From Axinella damicornis (taxonomy: Eukaryota > Porifera > Demospongiae > Axinellida > Axinellidae): DNA of 64,000 bases. A model generated the notes under the pieces. It searched no databases. It saw nothing but the letters and a program-made list of their open reading frames with translations, and was not told the origin of the DNA. Of this stretch, positions 1-9,175 are shown piece after piece. Each line of letters begins with the position of its first letter. Position 1 is the first letter of the stretch. The stretch covers positions 13,120,932 through 13,184,931 of the forward strand of contig OZ007507.1 in assembly GCA_963931865.1 (NCBI GenBank), written 5' to 3'. Made by a program: the position numbers and the translations under genes.

Positions 1-372
1 GCCAAATTCGCTCTAACACGAAAATGGGCGGGGCCTGTAATGCCGAAAGGTCAACTCTCTAGAGTACCTTGGCCAGGGAGCTGTCAGAGTGTTCAAACAA
101 ACCTTCAAAGTACCGCACGGCCACATCAGAGTACCGATTTGAAACTTGAAAGGCCGCTAGCCGCATCAAAGAGAGAAGCCCCCCTTGTTTATTCCGGTTG
201 CCGCCATGGGAAAACGTAAACAGATGAATAACTCTATATAATATAACCGTATGCGAGTGACATCATCTCATTAATTATTCATGAGCAAAATTGCGCGCGA
301 TTTCGCCGATGCCATGCTTCCTACCTTAAAATTGTTACTGGTAGTACTAGCTATAGCTCAGTATTGACACGA
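1..372. other. 3' flank of secreted-protein gene A
   Basis: No open frame or RNA gene recognised. On the minus strand an AATAAA polyadenylation signal (complement of 188-193) lies about 180 bases beyond the stop of gene A, so this stretch probably includes its 3' UTR. Confidence 0.4.
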
Positions 373-1062
373 TCAGTTAAAAGTGAGGACATTGGGTGGA
401 AAAGTAAAAACAGCACTCGCAGATGAACGAAGAAAGGATGTCCCATTTGCAACAAAAATACCAATTCGTACAGACTCAGTGGGTATTGGAGTCTGACGTC
501 GAATTACAATTGGTTCGCAAGGAAGAGGAACTGAAATAGACACATATTCGTATGACAGAGTTGTATCGTTAGGGACGTCAATTCCCTCTTCTCCACCATA
601 TGTTCCTTTCAGTATCTGTTGTCCTGAAAAGGTGACAAAAAATCCACCAATTCTAGTCCCAAAACATTTCGAACGAGTGTTGCCGGTGAGAATCCAGCGA
701 TTCACGATTGCATTAATTCCGGTAGTTCGCCTAACTGGTTGTAGGGTGGCATTTTGGAAGAAACGCAGACCCAGCGCATTGGGCTGAGTGAGAGAGAATT
801 CCAAGCCAAACCTTTCAGAGAAAAACTGAAGTGCATTTTGAACCTCCTGTTGAATCTCATCGTCACTGTATCCCAAAACGTCATTGAAAAATGTCAGATT
901 GGTATCAAAATCACCAGTTGGAACACGAATTGCACTTGCTGGAACCACATCGGTCGAATATAGAAAAATCTGAGCATCAGAGGCAATCTGGTTTGCTGGA
1001 CAGGACTGTGCTGCAGCATTGGTGATGACTAGAACACTGAAGAGAATAGCAAACATCCACAT
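373..1062 (-). CDS. Small secreted protein, copy A (internal 26-codon deletion)
   Basis: Intronless frame of 229 codons starting at the ATG complementary to 1060-1062. The frame is open a little further upstream, but only through a GTG. The first ~19 residues (MWMFAILFSVLVITNAAA) are a typical signal peptide. The mature part starts AQSCPANQ and has few cysteines (SCPANQ, KCFG, PCEP) and several N-glycosylation sequons (NLT, NAT, NDT, NGT). I recognise no known domain and no function is proposed. It is nearly identical to copy B at 2101-2868 but lacks 26 codons near the C terminus, leaving the frame intact. It is the first of three tandem units. Confidence 0.75.
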   Translation of the reverse strand: MWMFAILFSVLVITNAAAQSCPANQIASDAQIFLYSTDVVPASAIRVPTGDFDTNLTFFNDVLGYSDDEIQQEVQNALQFFSERFGLEFSLTQPNALGLRFFQNATLQPVRRTTGINAIVNRWILTGNTRSKCFGTRIGGFFVTFSGQQILKGTYGGEEGIDVPNDTTLSYEYVSISVPLPCEPIVIRRQTPIPTESVRIGIFVANGTSFLRSSASAVFTFPPNVLTFN

Positions 1063-1443
1063 GGCTACCTTCACCTCCACAGTCTAGAGCTATCTTGCTG
1101 GTACATCAATAACAATGCATTTTTTCATCTGCTATATGGCTCCCAGGGTCATGCACCATCTGTGCCCAACCCAAAGTTGTTTTACTACCCACAATACAGG
1201 GTTTTTCGGAATCCTTGCAACACTACACTAAAATGCTCAAAGCGAATTGCGTAGACCATTCCATACATGGAGCGCAGGCAGGGCTACAGTCTAATTACAA
1301 TATTATCTACTAAGCAGCTGTACTTAACTTAAGCAAAGAACTTTGGCCTTTAATTAAATTTCACACAAACGAGTTTCGACCACAAAATTAATTGTCCACT
1401 TGTGGCTGTAGCCTCGTTCTACCCACTCTATGTTATACGTGAG

Positions 1444-1482
1444 TGACGTCACAGAAACGTTTCCAGAAAACGTTTCTGGAAA
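1444..1482. promoter_or_regulatory. CRE palindrome plus inverted AAACGTTT repeat upstream of gene A
   Basis: TGACGTCA at 1444-1451 is a perfect CREB/ATF-type palindrome. It is followed by an imperfect inverted repeat built from AAACGTTT and TTCCAGAA/TTCTGGAA. It lies ~380 bases upstream of the gene A start and is repeated at the same place upstream of gene B (3218-3256). Function is inferred only. Confidence 0.35.
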
Positions 1483-1794
1483 TTTAATGCCTGCCGAGAC
1501 CTAATATGCCCTAACCTCTGACCACGCCCCTAATGAGATTCATGAGGGCCGAGAATTGTACGTTCTACGTTCCCAGGCCCACACGTGAAACGTGTAATTC
1601 TGCGTGAGGGCCTTGGTACGAGGCTAATCAGCTACTGTGGCTGTTGCAAGGGTTTGGAAAAGCCCTGCAGAGCTAACGTCTATCATTTCCATATGAGATT
1701 CACACCTGGATGCAATAAATTTTCCAAAGAACTACCAAACTGCAAAGGGCAGGATAATTACACTATAGGAGGGAAGAGGAAGAGGTGAGGGGGA

Positions 1795-1797
<3 letters not shown>

Positions 1798-1844
<47 letters not shown>
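1798..1844 (+). repeat. 47-base poly(G) tract
   Basis: Uninterrupted G run. The same place in the third unit (6530-6544) has only a short G-rich stretch, so the tract expanded after duplication or is length-unstable. Confidence 0.9.
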
Positions 1845-2100
1845 CGGCGATAGAAGAGGGAAAATGGCATTATATTGTTAGGGATATCAATTCCATCTTC
1901 TCCACCATGATTTATGTTCCTTCAGTATCTGTTCTCCTGAAAAGGTGACAAGAAATCCACCAACATGGCACACAGATCTGTGACTTCAATACAACAATTG
2001 TGCAATGGGACATTTTGAAGCTTGTGCATGGAACACCAACTATTAAAATTGTTACTGGTGGTAGCTAACATCATCTAGCTATAGCTCAGTATTGACACGA

Positions 2101-2868
2101 TCAGTTAAAAGTGAGGACATTGGGTGGAAAAGTAGAAACAGCACTTGCAGATGAACGAAGAAAGGATGTCCCATTTGCAACAGTAAACTGTTCCACCTGA
2201 ACAAATCCCTGTGCTGCCCCTTGTCCTAGTGTGTAATGGGACAACTCATAGAATAAAACAAAAATACCAATTCGTACAGACTCAATGGGTATTGGAGTCT
2301 GACGTCGAATTACAATTGGTTCGCAAGGAGGAGGAACTGAAATAGACACATATTCGTATGACAGAGTTGTATCGTTAGGGACGTCAATTCCCTCTTCTCC
2401 ACCATATGTTCCTTTCAGTATCTGTTCTCCTGAAAAGGTGACAAGAAATCCACCAATTCGAGTCCCAAAACATTTCGAACGAGTGTTGCCGGTGAGAATC
2501 CAGCGATTCACGATTGCATTAATTCCGGTAGTTCGCCTAACTGGTTGTAGGGTGGCATTTTGGAAGAAACGCAGACCCAGTTCATTGGGTTGAGTGAGAG
2601 AGAATTCCAAGCCAAACCTTTCAGAGAAAAATTGAAGTGCATTTTGAACCTCCTGTTGAATCTCATCATCACTGTATCCCAAAACGTCACTGAAAAATGT
2701 CAGATTGGTATCAAAATCACCAGTTGGAACACGAATTGCACTTGCTGGAACCACATCGGTCGAATATAGAAAAATCTGAGCTTCAGAGGTAATCTGGTTT
2801 GCTGGACAGGACTGTGCTGCAGCATTGGTGATGACTAGAACACTGAAGAGAATAGCAAACATCCACAT
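2101..2868 (-). CDS. Small secreted protein, copy B (full length)
   Basis: Intronless frame of 255 codons from the ATG complementary to 2866-2868. It has the same signal peptide and mature start as copy A. This is the longest copy and the best model for the family: it keeps the 26-residue segment LFYELSHYTLGQGAAQGFVQ... that copy A lacks. Three conserved cysteines and several NxT sequons fit a secreted glycoprotein. No family is recognised. Promoter-proximal sequence, including the CRE palindrome at 3218-3225, is shared with copy A. Function unknown. Confidence 0.75.
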   Translation of the reverse strand: MWMFAILFSVLVITNAAAQSCPANQITSEAQIFLYSTDVVPASAIRVPTGDFDTNLTFFSDVLGYSDDEIQQEVQNALQFFSERFGLEFSLTQPNELGLRFFQNATLQPVRRTTGINAIVNRWILTGNTRSKCFGTRIGGFLVTFSGEQILKGTYGGEEGIDVPNDTTLSYEYVSISVPPPCEPIVIRRQTPIPIESVRIGIFVLFYELSHYTLGQGAAQGFVQVEQFTVANGTSFLRSSASAVSTFPPNVLTFN

Positions 2869-3217
2869 GGCCACCTTCACCTCCACAGTCTATCTTGCTG
2901 GTGCATGCATTTTTTCATCTACTATACGGCTCCCATGGTCATGCACCATCTGTGCCCAACCCAAAGTTGTTTTACTACCCACAATACAGGGTTTTTCGGA
3001 ATCCTTGCAACACTACACTAAAATGCTCAAAGCGAATTGCGTAGACCATTCCATATATGGAGCGCAGGCAGGGCTACAGTTTGTTCTGCTAATTACAATA
3101 TTAATGCAATTATCTACTAAGCAGTAATTAAATTTCACACAAACGAGTTTCGACCACAAAATTAATTGTCCGCTTGTGGCTGTAGCCTCGTTCTACCCAC
3201 TCTATGTTATACGTGAG

Positions 3218-3256
3218 TGACGTCACAGAAACGTTTCCAGAAAACGTTTCTGGAAA
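3218..3256. promoter_or_regulatory. CRE palindrome plus inverted repeat upstream of gene B
   Basis: TGACGTCA at 3218-3225 followed by the same inverted AAACGTTT motifs as at 1444-1482. It is conserved between the tandem units at about the same distance from the start codon. Confidence 0.35.
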
Positions 3257-3341
3257 TTTAATGCCTGCCGAGACCTAATATGCCCTAACCTCTGACCACG
3301 CCCCTAATGAGATTCATGAGGGCCGAGAATTGTACGTTCTA

Positions 3342-4972
3342 CCATAGATAATAGAACTACGTAGAAGGGATTGGAAACGCGCAAAAATTTTACGGGTACT
3401 ACGTCATTATGCTGATTGCATGCTCGTTTCGGTTCTGTGATGGCTTCGTACCAGAATGATAATGCCAACTAACCTTTTTTGGCAAAACGCCCCACCCAGT
3501 GTCAAGGTGCAAAGGAAACAGCTGTCACCACAGACCGCCTACTTGTACCAGCAGCTGTCCAAGGCTTCCAAGGGTTGAAGCGCAGAGGTGCGAAGCAGTT
3601 TTATAGTTGAATAGAGGCAAGTTGCGCTTGTGTAGTTTTATAAGACGCTGTATAAGTGTAGTGCTTATGGATTGGGTGAAGTTCAACCTGGACTTGGTGT
3701 CTAAATGCCCTTGTAGGGTAAGTTTGGTTCATGCCACTGGAATTATTAGGCTATTGACTAAAATGTCATGTAATTTCCCTTGGAAATCACAACTCCTTGT
3801 GTAGTTTTTTCCACAAACTGTTTCACTGTTTGTTAAATATTCTGCATTGAGTAGGTCAGGTGCTGTTTACCATGCGCCCTTAACCACATGATTCGTAGAA
3901 TTGGGTGCAAGAAGATTCCGATGTAGGGCTTATAAATGTAATGAGCAGAGAAACAGCAAAAAATTGTGCATAAACCTAATGGCGGCCGCCAAAAAGGATA
4001 GTCCAGTTTTCTCATACGCATTCACTGCATTCTGTTCCTGCGCAGCTGCTGCAGACTGAACCCAGGATAACTTTGTCTACATTAAGGGATTCACTCACTC
4101 TACCTTACAGAAGAATGGAGTGATCAATAATCCCCTTCAATGTCTATCTGGTTGTGCAAAATTTTACGCAAACCCAATGACATTGAGCAGCCGGTTAAAG
4201 TCACCCATTCTCTGAAGGTAGCTAGAGTGAGTGAATCCCTTAATGTAGACGAAGTTATCCTGGGTTCAATCTGCAGGAATAGAATGCAGTGAAAGTGTAT
4301 GAGAAAACTAGACTACCTTTCTTGGTGGCCGCCATTAGGTTTGCTTTTTCCGCTCATTACATAATTTTATAAGCCCTACGTCGCAATCTTCTTGAACCCA
4401 TTTCTACAAATCATGTGGTTAAGGGCGCATGGTAAACAGTACCTGACCTACTCAATGCAGAATATTTAACAAACAGTGAAGCAGTTTGTGGAAAAAACTA
4501 CGGAAACAGTTGTGATTTCCAAGGGAAATTACACGACATTTTAATCAATAGCCTAATAATCCCAGTGACATGAACCTAATTTATCCCATAAGGGCATGTA
4601 AACATTAAGGCCAAGCCTATCCCCACCGAATCCATTAGTGGTGCACTTACACGAAGTCTTAAAAAACTACACAAACACAACTCACCTCAGTAAAACGTAT
4701 TCATCCCATAAAAACCCGTATTCACAACTCCGCACATCCGCTCTTTGAAGCCCCAGACACTTGGACAGCTGCTACTACAAGTAGGCTGTCTGTGGTGACC
4801 GCTGTTTCCTCTGAACTTTGACACTGGGTGGGGCATTTTGCCAAAAAAGGTTAGTTGCCATTATCACGCTCGTGCGCGAAGCCATCACAAACCGAAACGA
4901 GCATAGGACAAGGGTTACCCGTAAAATTTTTGCGCGTTTCCAATCCCTTCTACGTAGTTCTATTATCTATGG
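3342..4972. mobile_element. Giant foldback (inverted-repeat) DNA element
   Basis: Ends are exact inverted copies (CCATAGATAATAGAACTACG at 3342-3361 and its complement at 4953-4972). The inverted arms run inward ~770 bp, leaving a loop of under ~100 bp around 4116-4200. It is flanked by a 5-bp target duplication, TTCTA (3337-3341 and 4973-4977); the tandem paralogue at 1563-1567 has a single TTCTA and no element. No transposase frame is visible, so it is non-autonomous. Its transcript would fold into a near-complete hairpin. Confidence 0.88.
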
Positions 4973-5117
4973 TTCTACGTTCCCAGGCCCAAATTCCACG
5001 TGAGGCTAATCAGCTACTGTGGCTGTTGCAAGGGTTTGGAAAAGCCTTGTAGAGCTAACGTCTATCATTGTGTGTAGAGCTAACGTCTATCATTTCCATA
5101 ATTATGAGATTCACACC

Positions 5118-5327
5118 TGTGGCATGACGCCTTTAGCACTCATAGTGATAACTGTTATTACTTCCTATGCACTAATTACCACCTACGCATGTACGTTTGT
5201 CCTTACTCCTTTGACGTTTGGCTTACGTTGTATTACTCTATTTTTAGTTACTCGGTGGTTCTGTATAAATACTGTGTGGCACATTCAATGATCACTCTTT
5301 ACAGCACGACCAAATGGTAACCCTACA
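5118..5327 (+). repeat. 5' long terminal repeat
   Basis: Starts TGTGGCATGACG and ends CCCTACA. It differs from the 3' LTR by single bases (CACTAATT versus CACTTATT, TTTTTAG versus TTTTCAG, AACCCT versus AACGCT), consistent with a fairly recent insertion. Confidence 0.93.
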
Positions 5328-5340
5328 TGGTGGCAGCGGT
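5328..5340 (+). promoter_or_regulatory. Primer-binding site, tRNA-Leu type
   Basis: TGGTGGCAGCGGT abuts the 5' LTR. It is complementary to the 3' end of common animal tRNA-Leu (…ACCGCTGCCA plus CCA), so reverse transcription was probably primed by tRNA-Leu. Confidence 0.75.
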
Positions 5341-5391
5341 AGTAGCAAACGCTACATGGCGAACAACTGAGAGCCGAGAGTCTATCAAAGG

Positions 5392-6210
5392 ATGGCTCAA
5401 CTACGGCTGGAACCTCCAGCGCCATTTAACTTCCGGACTCCGGACGACTGGCCCCGTTGGAAAAGACGATTCGAGCAGTTCCGAGTCGCCTCTGGACTTG
5501 TGAGCAACGGTGAAGTCAAGCAAGTCAACACGCTTCTCTACTGTGTAGGAGAAGAAGCGGAGGCCGTTTTGACGTCTACGAACGCCACCGAGGAGGACAG
5601 AGAAGTCTACGACACCGTCGTAGCAAAGTTTGACGCCTTCTTCAAAGTACGGAGGAATGTCATTTTCGAGCGGGCGAGATTTAACCGCCGAAGTCAACTC
5701 GTAGGAGAATCCGCAGAGCAGTTCATTATGGAGCTCTACACACTGGCAGAACATTGCAACTACGGCGACATGACGGACGAAATGATCCGAGACCGGCTGG
5801 TGGTGGGCATCCAAGACGCCGCATTATCGCAACTGCTGCAGCTCGACGCCGAACTCACTCTAGAGAAGGCGAAAAAACGGGTCCGCCAGAGAGAAGCAGT
5901 GGCCGAGCAGCAGCAAGCGCTCAAAGGAACAGCGGGAGGAGCGATCAACCTGGACGGCATTCATTCGCGCCGCGCACAACAGAGTAGAGCAGCAGCTAGC
6001 GGGAGACAACAGTGCACGCGCTGTGGCAAAGGTCAACACCCCCGCGACAGATGTCCCGCAAAGGAAGCAACCTGCTACCGATGCCAAAGGAAGGGGCACT
6101 ACAGTTCGCAATGCTTTTCCAAGCAAGAACAAGACTCGGAAGTACCCAGAGCAAATCACATTGACACCGCCTTCCTGGACACAGTCTCATCAGGCGATCC
6201 AAGACTCTGA
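5392..6210 (+). CDS. Gag polyprotein of the LTR retrotransposon
   Basis: 272 codons from an ATG. The N-terminal half looks like a Ty3/gypsy capsid (WPRWKRRFEQFRVASGL, then ERARFNRRSQ and ESAEQFIMELYTLAEHC). The C-terminal part has two CCHC zinc knuckles, CTRCGKGQHPRDRC and CYRCQRKGHYSSQC, both CX2CX4HX4C. The frame stops about 30 residues after the second knuckle, where the protease of a full-length element would be expected. The gene therefore looks like a deletion derivative that kept an intact, probably functional Gag. Confidence 0.9.
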   Translation: MAQLRLEPPAPFNFRTPDDWPRWKRRFEQFRVASGLVSNGEVKQVNTLLYCVGEEAEAVLTSTNATEEDREVYDTVVAKFDAFFKVRRNVIFERARFNRRSQLVGESAEQFIMELYTLAEHCNYGDMTDEMIRDRLVVGIQDAALSQLLQLDAELTLEKAKKRVRQREAVAEQQQALKGTAGGAINLDGIHSRRAQQSRAAASGRQQCTRCGKGQHPRDRCPAKEATCYRCQRKGHYSSQCFSKQEQDSEVPRANHIDTAFLDTVSSGDPRL

Positions 6211-6220
6211 TACGATCCCC

Positions 6221-6231
6221 GGAAAGGGAGA
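6221..6231 (+). promoter_or_regulatory. Polypurine tract
   Basis: GGAAAGGGAGA lies directly before the 3' LTR, the usual plus-strand primer site of LTR retroelements. Confidence 0.8.
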
Positions 6232-6441
6232 TGTGGCATGACGCCTTTAGCACTCATAGTGATAACTGTTATTACTTCCTATGCACTTATTACCACCTAC
6301 GCATGTACGTTTGTCCTTACTCCTTTGACGTTTGGCTTACGTTGTATTACTCTATTTTCAGTTACTCGGTGGTTCTGTATAAATACTGTGTGGCACATTC
6401 AATGATCACTCTTTACAGCACGACCAAATGGTAACGCTACA
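6232..6441 (+). repeat. 3' long terminal repeat
   Basis: 210 bp partner of the 5' LTR, ending AACGCTACA and followed by the ACACC duplication. Confidence 0.93.
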
Positions 6442-6785
6442 ACACCTGGATGCAATAAATTTTCCAAAGAACTACCAAACTGCAAAGGGCAGGATAATTA
6501 CACTATAGGAGGGAAGAGGAATAGGTGAGGGGGAGGAGGGGGGGCGATAGAAGAGGGAAAATGGCGTTATATTGTTAGGGATATCAATTCCATCTTCTCC
6601 ACCATGATTACGTTCCTTCAGTAGCTATCTGTTCTCCTGAAAAGGTGACAAGAAATCCACCAACATGGCACACAGATCTGTGACTTCAATACAACAATTG
6701 TGCAATGGGACATTTTGAAGCTTGTGCATGGAACACCAACTATTAAAATTGTTACTGGTAGTAGCTAACATCATCTAGCTATAGC

Positions 6786-7275
6786 TCAGTATTGACACGA
6801 TCAGTTAAAGTGAGGACATTGGGTGGAAAAGTAAAAACAACACTCCCAGATGAACGAAGAAAGGATGTTCCATTTGCAGCAGTAGCACGTTCCACCTGAA
6901 CAAATCCCTGTGCTGCCCCTTGTCCTAGTGTGTGATGGGACAACTCGTAGAATAAAACAAAAATACCAATTCGTACAGACTCAATGGGTATTGGAGTCTG
7001 ACGTTGAATTACAATTGGTTCGCAAAGGAGGAGGAACTGAAATAGACACATAGCTATTCGTATGACAGAGTTGTATTGTTAGGAACGTCAATTCCCTCTT
7101 CTCCACCATATGTTCCTTTCAGTATCTGTTCTCCTGAAAAGGTGACAAGAAATCCACCAATTCGAGTCCCAAAACATTTCGAACGAGTGTTGCCGGTGAG
7201 AATCCAGCGATTCAAGATTGCATTAATTTGGGGAGTTTGCCTAAATGGTTGTAGGGTGGCATTTTGGAAGAGTGG
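6786..7275 (-). pseudogene. Small secreted protein, copy C (truncated, frameshifted)
   Basis: Clear third copy of the family, matching the C-terminal two thirds of copies A and B. It keeps the 26-codon segment missing from A. It is broken by a 4-base AGCT insertion near 7052, an extra A in the run near 7026 and a missing A near the stop. The N-terminal third, including the signal peptide, is gone: similarity ends abruptly near 7275, where a GT-rich microsatellite takes over. Confidence 0.85.
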
Positions 7276-7279
7276 TATA

Positions 7280-7363
7280 AGTATGTGCGCGTGTGTTTGT
7301 GTATGTGCATGTGTGTTGTGTGTGAGTGTATGTGCGTGCATGTGTGAGTGTATGTGCATGTAT

Positions 7364-7417
<54 letters not shown>

Positions 7418-7520
7418 TGTGGTGCACCATAGATTATCTATGGGTGTACGTACGTGACAGTACAACTATGTGTGTGGTGTGGTGTACGTATGTGTGTGTG
7501 TGTGTGTGTGTGTGTTGCAA
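7280..7520 (+). repeat. (GT)n microsatellite replacing the 5' end of copy C
   Basis: Interrupted GT/GTAT repeats, with pure runs at about 7370-7416 and 7487-7514. The array begins where copy C loses similarity to its relatives. Confidence 0.9.
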
Positions 7521-8780
7521 CCAAACTTTAGCTACCTGAAAATCGTCTTTATCAATGACCCTGCTTTACACTTTTGGTTTGGTGACGACACATTCCAGGT
7601 AAACGGCATTCCCCTGGCTCATCAGATATGGATCCGATGGTGATTGGCACAGCACAGGCAGGGGCCAACTCCTGCTATGCTGTGATAAGGGCCGTGGCAC
7701 AATCGCTGCTGAGAGTTGTACACCCAGAAACTTGATGAAACATTCCATAGCCATCTGCAAATAGTTTGTGCATGATACATGACATGAATTATACCTTAGC
7801 TACAAATTTTATATGTATCTGTTGATTGTCACACTATATAGACTACAGTGAATCTAATCAATCGTATTTAAACTCCCACATCAAACAAAAGACATCGTTG
7901 ATAGCTATATTGCTCAGGGACTTATACATTTTTTTTTATGGTTGTATGTATTCTGTATATCTGAGTGCCTGATTGACTATTGATGAACACTGCACTCAGT
8001 CAACAATCACAGGATACATGGCCCTGAAGCATTGACCAGTGGACTACCAGCGAGCAAACACTGCTACCCACTGATCGACATACGCTAACTTCTGAAACCC
8101 TAGCTGTGGCCTAGCTATAGCTCAGTGTATAGAATGGTTCACCATGCATGTCTCACTCTATACCACACACCCGCTGAGTAGCTACATTGTAGCTAGCTAG
8201 CTTCTCTTCAACCCAAACTGATGGTCAGACGTGGAACCAAGCATCAAGATGAGAGTTCAAGCTATTAGTAGCTAGCTATAACCGTTTGAATTCTAGGCAG
8301 TGAACTGCATGCACAAGACTCAGACTTGAAAGTAGCTAGCTAGCTCGCTAGGTGGTTGCTGATCAGCTAGAACCATATAGTTCTAGCTAAGTACATAGCT
8401 ATGCTCGAACTGACTCATGAAGTCAGTAGCTAGCTATGTTCCTTTATGCAAGAGCGAGGTCTAGCCATCACAGACACCTGAAAGCTTCTCTACTCTATCA
8501 GTATCATGCTCTGGTCGTATGCTCGTGGCTACGTAGCTAGCTAGCGGCTACTGGCCCGCAAAAGTGAAGCTAGAGCCAAGGCAATAGTTGGCACTGAGGG
8601 TTTATAAGAGATGGGCATACTGTACGTACCTGAGCTTTGGAAGGAGGGTGAGGGGGCCAATACTCGGCTTTGAATTACACATGTAGCTGTTTCCAGGGGA
8701 GCTGTGTAGCTAGCTAGCTCATAGCTGTAAGGTCAACGGTGCTCGCTACTGTCATGTTTCAGCCAGCTGAATTTGAAACA
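7521..8780. other. Intergenic, no gene recognised
   Basis: No credible coding frame. Much of 8080-8760 is studded with AGCT/TAGC palindromic microrepeats. Nothing else is identified. Confidence 0.5.
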
Positions 8781-8783
8781 ATA

Positions 8784-8875
8784 TTTGGCGGGAAGTCAAG
8801 GTGGCGTGCGCATGCGCACTCGGATACATCCGGTTTGGGTTTAAATACTAAATTTGTAGCAAGTTTTGGCGGGAA
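8784..8875. promoter_or_regulatory. Orphan promoter-like cluster (E2F / NRF1 / ETS-like sites)
   Basis: Two copies of TTTGGCGGGAA (8784-8794 and 8865-8875), a strong match to E2F sites, flank a perfect NRF1-type palindrome TGCGCATGCGCA (8807-8818) and an ETS-like ACATCCGGTT near 8826-8835. Such sets are typical of housekeeping-gene promoters in animals, but no recognisable coding gene starts on either side. The region around one site is partly a direct duplication of the other. Confidence 0.35.
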
Positions 8876-8879
8876 GTCG

Positions 8880-9175
8880 GGATGGCACACTCGCTAAGCA
8901 CTTGCTTTGCAGCCTGGGGGTTGAGTGTTCGCCTCCCCAATAACCGAGTACGAGTCTGGGCCACTCCGTACATACCGGTTCTCGACTTCCCCGCCTAGCA
9001 GCTTGAGTACGCCGGTTCCCATCTGACCACCGAAGCTAAAGGTGTTCTGGTAGAAAGCAGGTTAGCCTCCTGTGATTCCAGTCACGCCTATCCAGCGCTC
9101 CTGAGGCTTACACTTCGGTGTCTGACCTGTCACGGAGGGATGGGTTGTTGCTAGGTTGTATTTTTTTTCTTCTTC
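8880..9175 (+). mobile_element. Possible SINE-like element
   Basis: A weak A-box-like TGGCACACTCG (8883-8893) is followed ~45 bases later by a B-box-like GTTCGCCTCC. A segment with CTGACCACCGAAGCTAA distantly recalls 5S rRNA, and the stretch ends in a T-rich tail. No target duplication was found. Tentative. Confidence 0.25.

Larger units (their letters stand above)
1063..2100. other. Spacer of tandem unit A, containing two intact pre-insertion sites
   Basis: Repeated in the next unit as 2869-3341 plus 4973-5117 plus 6442-6785. It keeps uninterrupted target sites: TTCTA at 1563-1567, where the next unit carries a foldback element, and ACACC at 1702-1706, where the next unit carries an LTR retrotransposon. 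It also holds a 47-base G tract. Confidence 0.8.
5118..6441 (+). mobile_element. Gag-only LTR retrotransposon, complete, non-autonomous
   Basis: LTRs of 210 bp (5118-5327 and 6232-6441) start TG, end CA and differ at only three positions that I can see. A 5-bp target duplication, ACACC, flanks it (5113-5117 and 6442-6446), and the tandem paralogue has the empty site at 1702-1706. A primer-binding site follows the 5' LTR directly and a purine tract precedes the 3' LTR. The interior encodes only a Gag protein. No protease, reverse transcriptase or integrase is present, so it must borrow these from another element. Confidence 0.93.

Noticed and set aside
5401..5814. Long minus-strand frame opposite Gag
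   Set aside because: Shadow of the Gag coding sequence, which has clear zinc knuckles on the plus strand.
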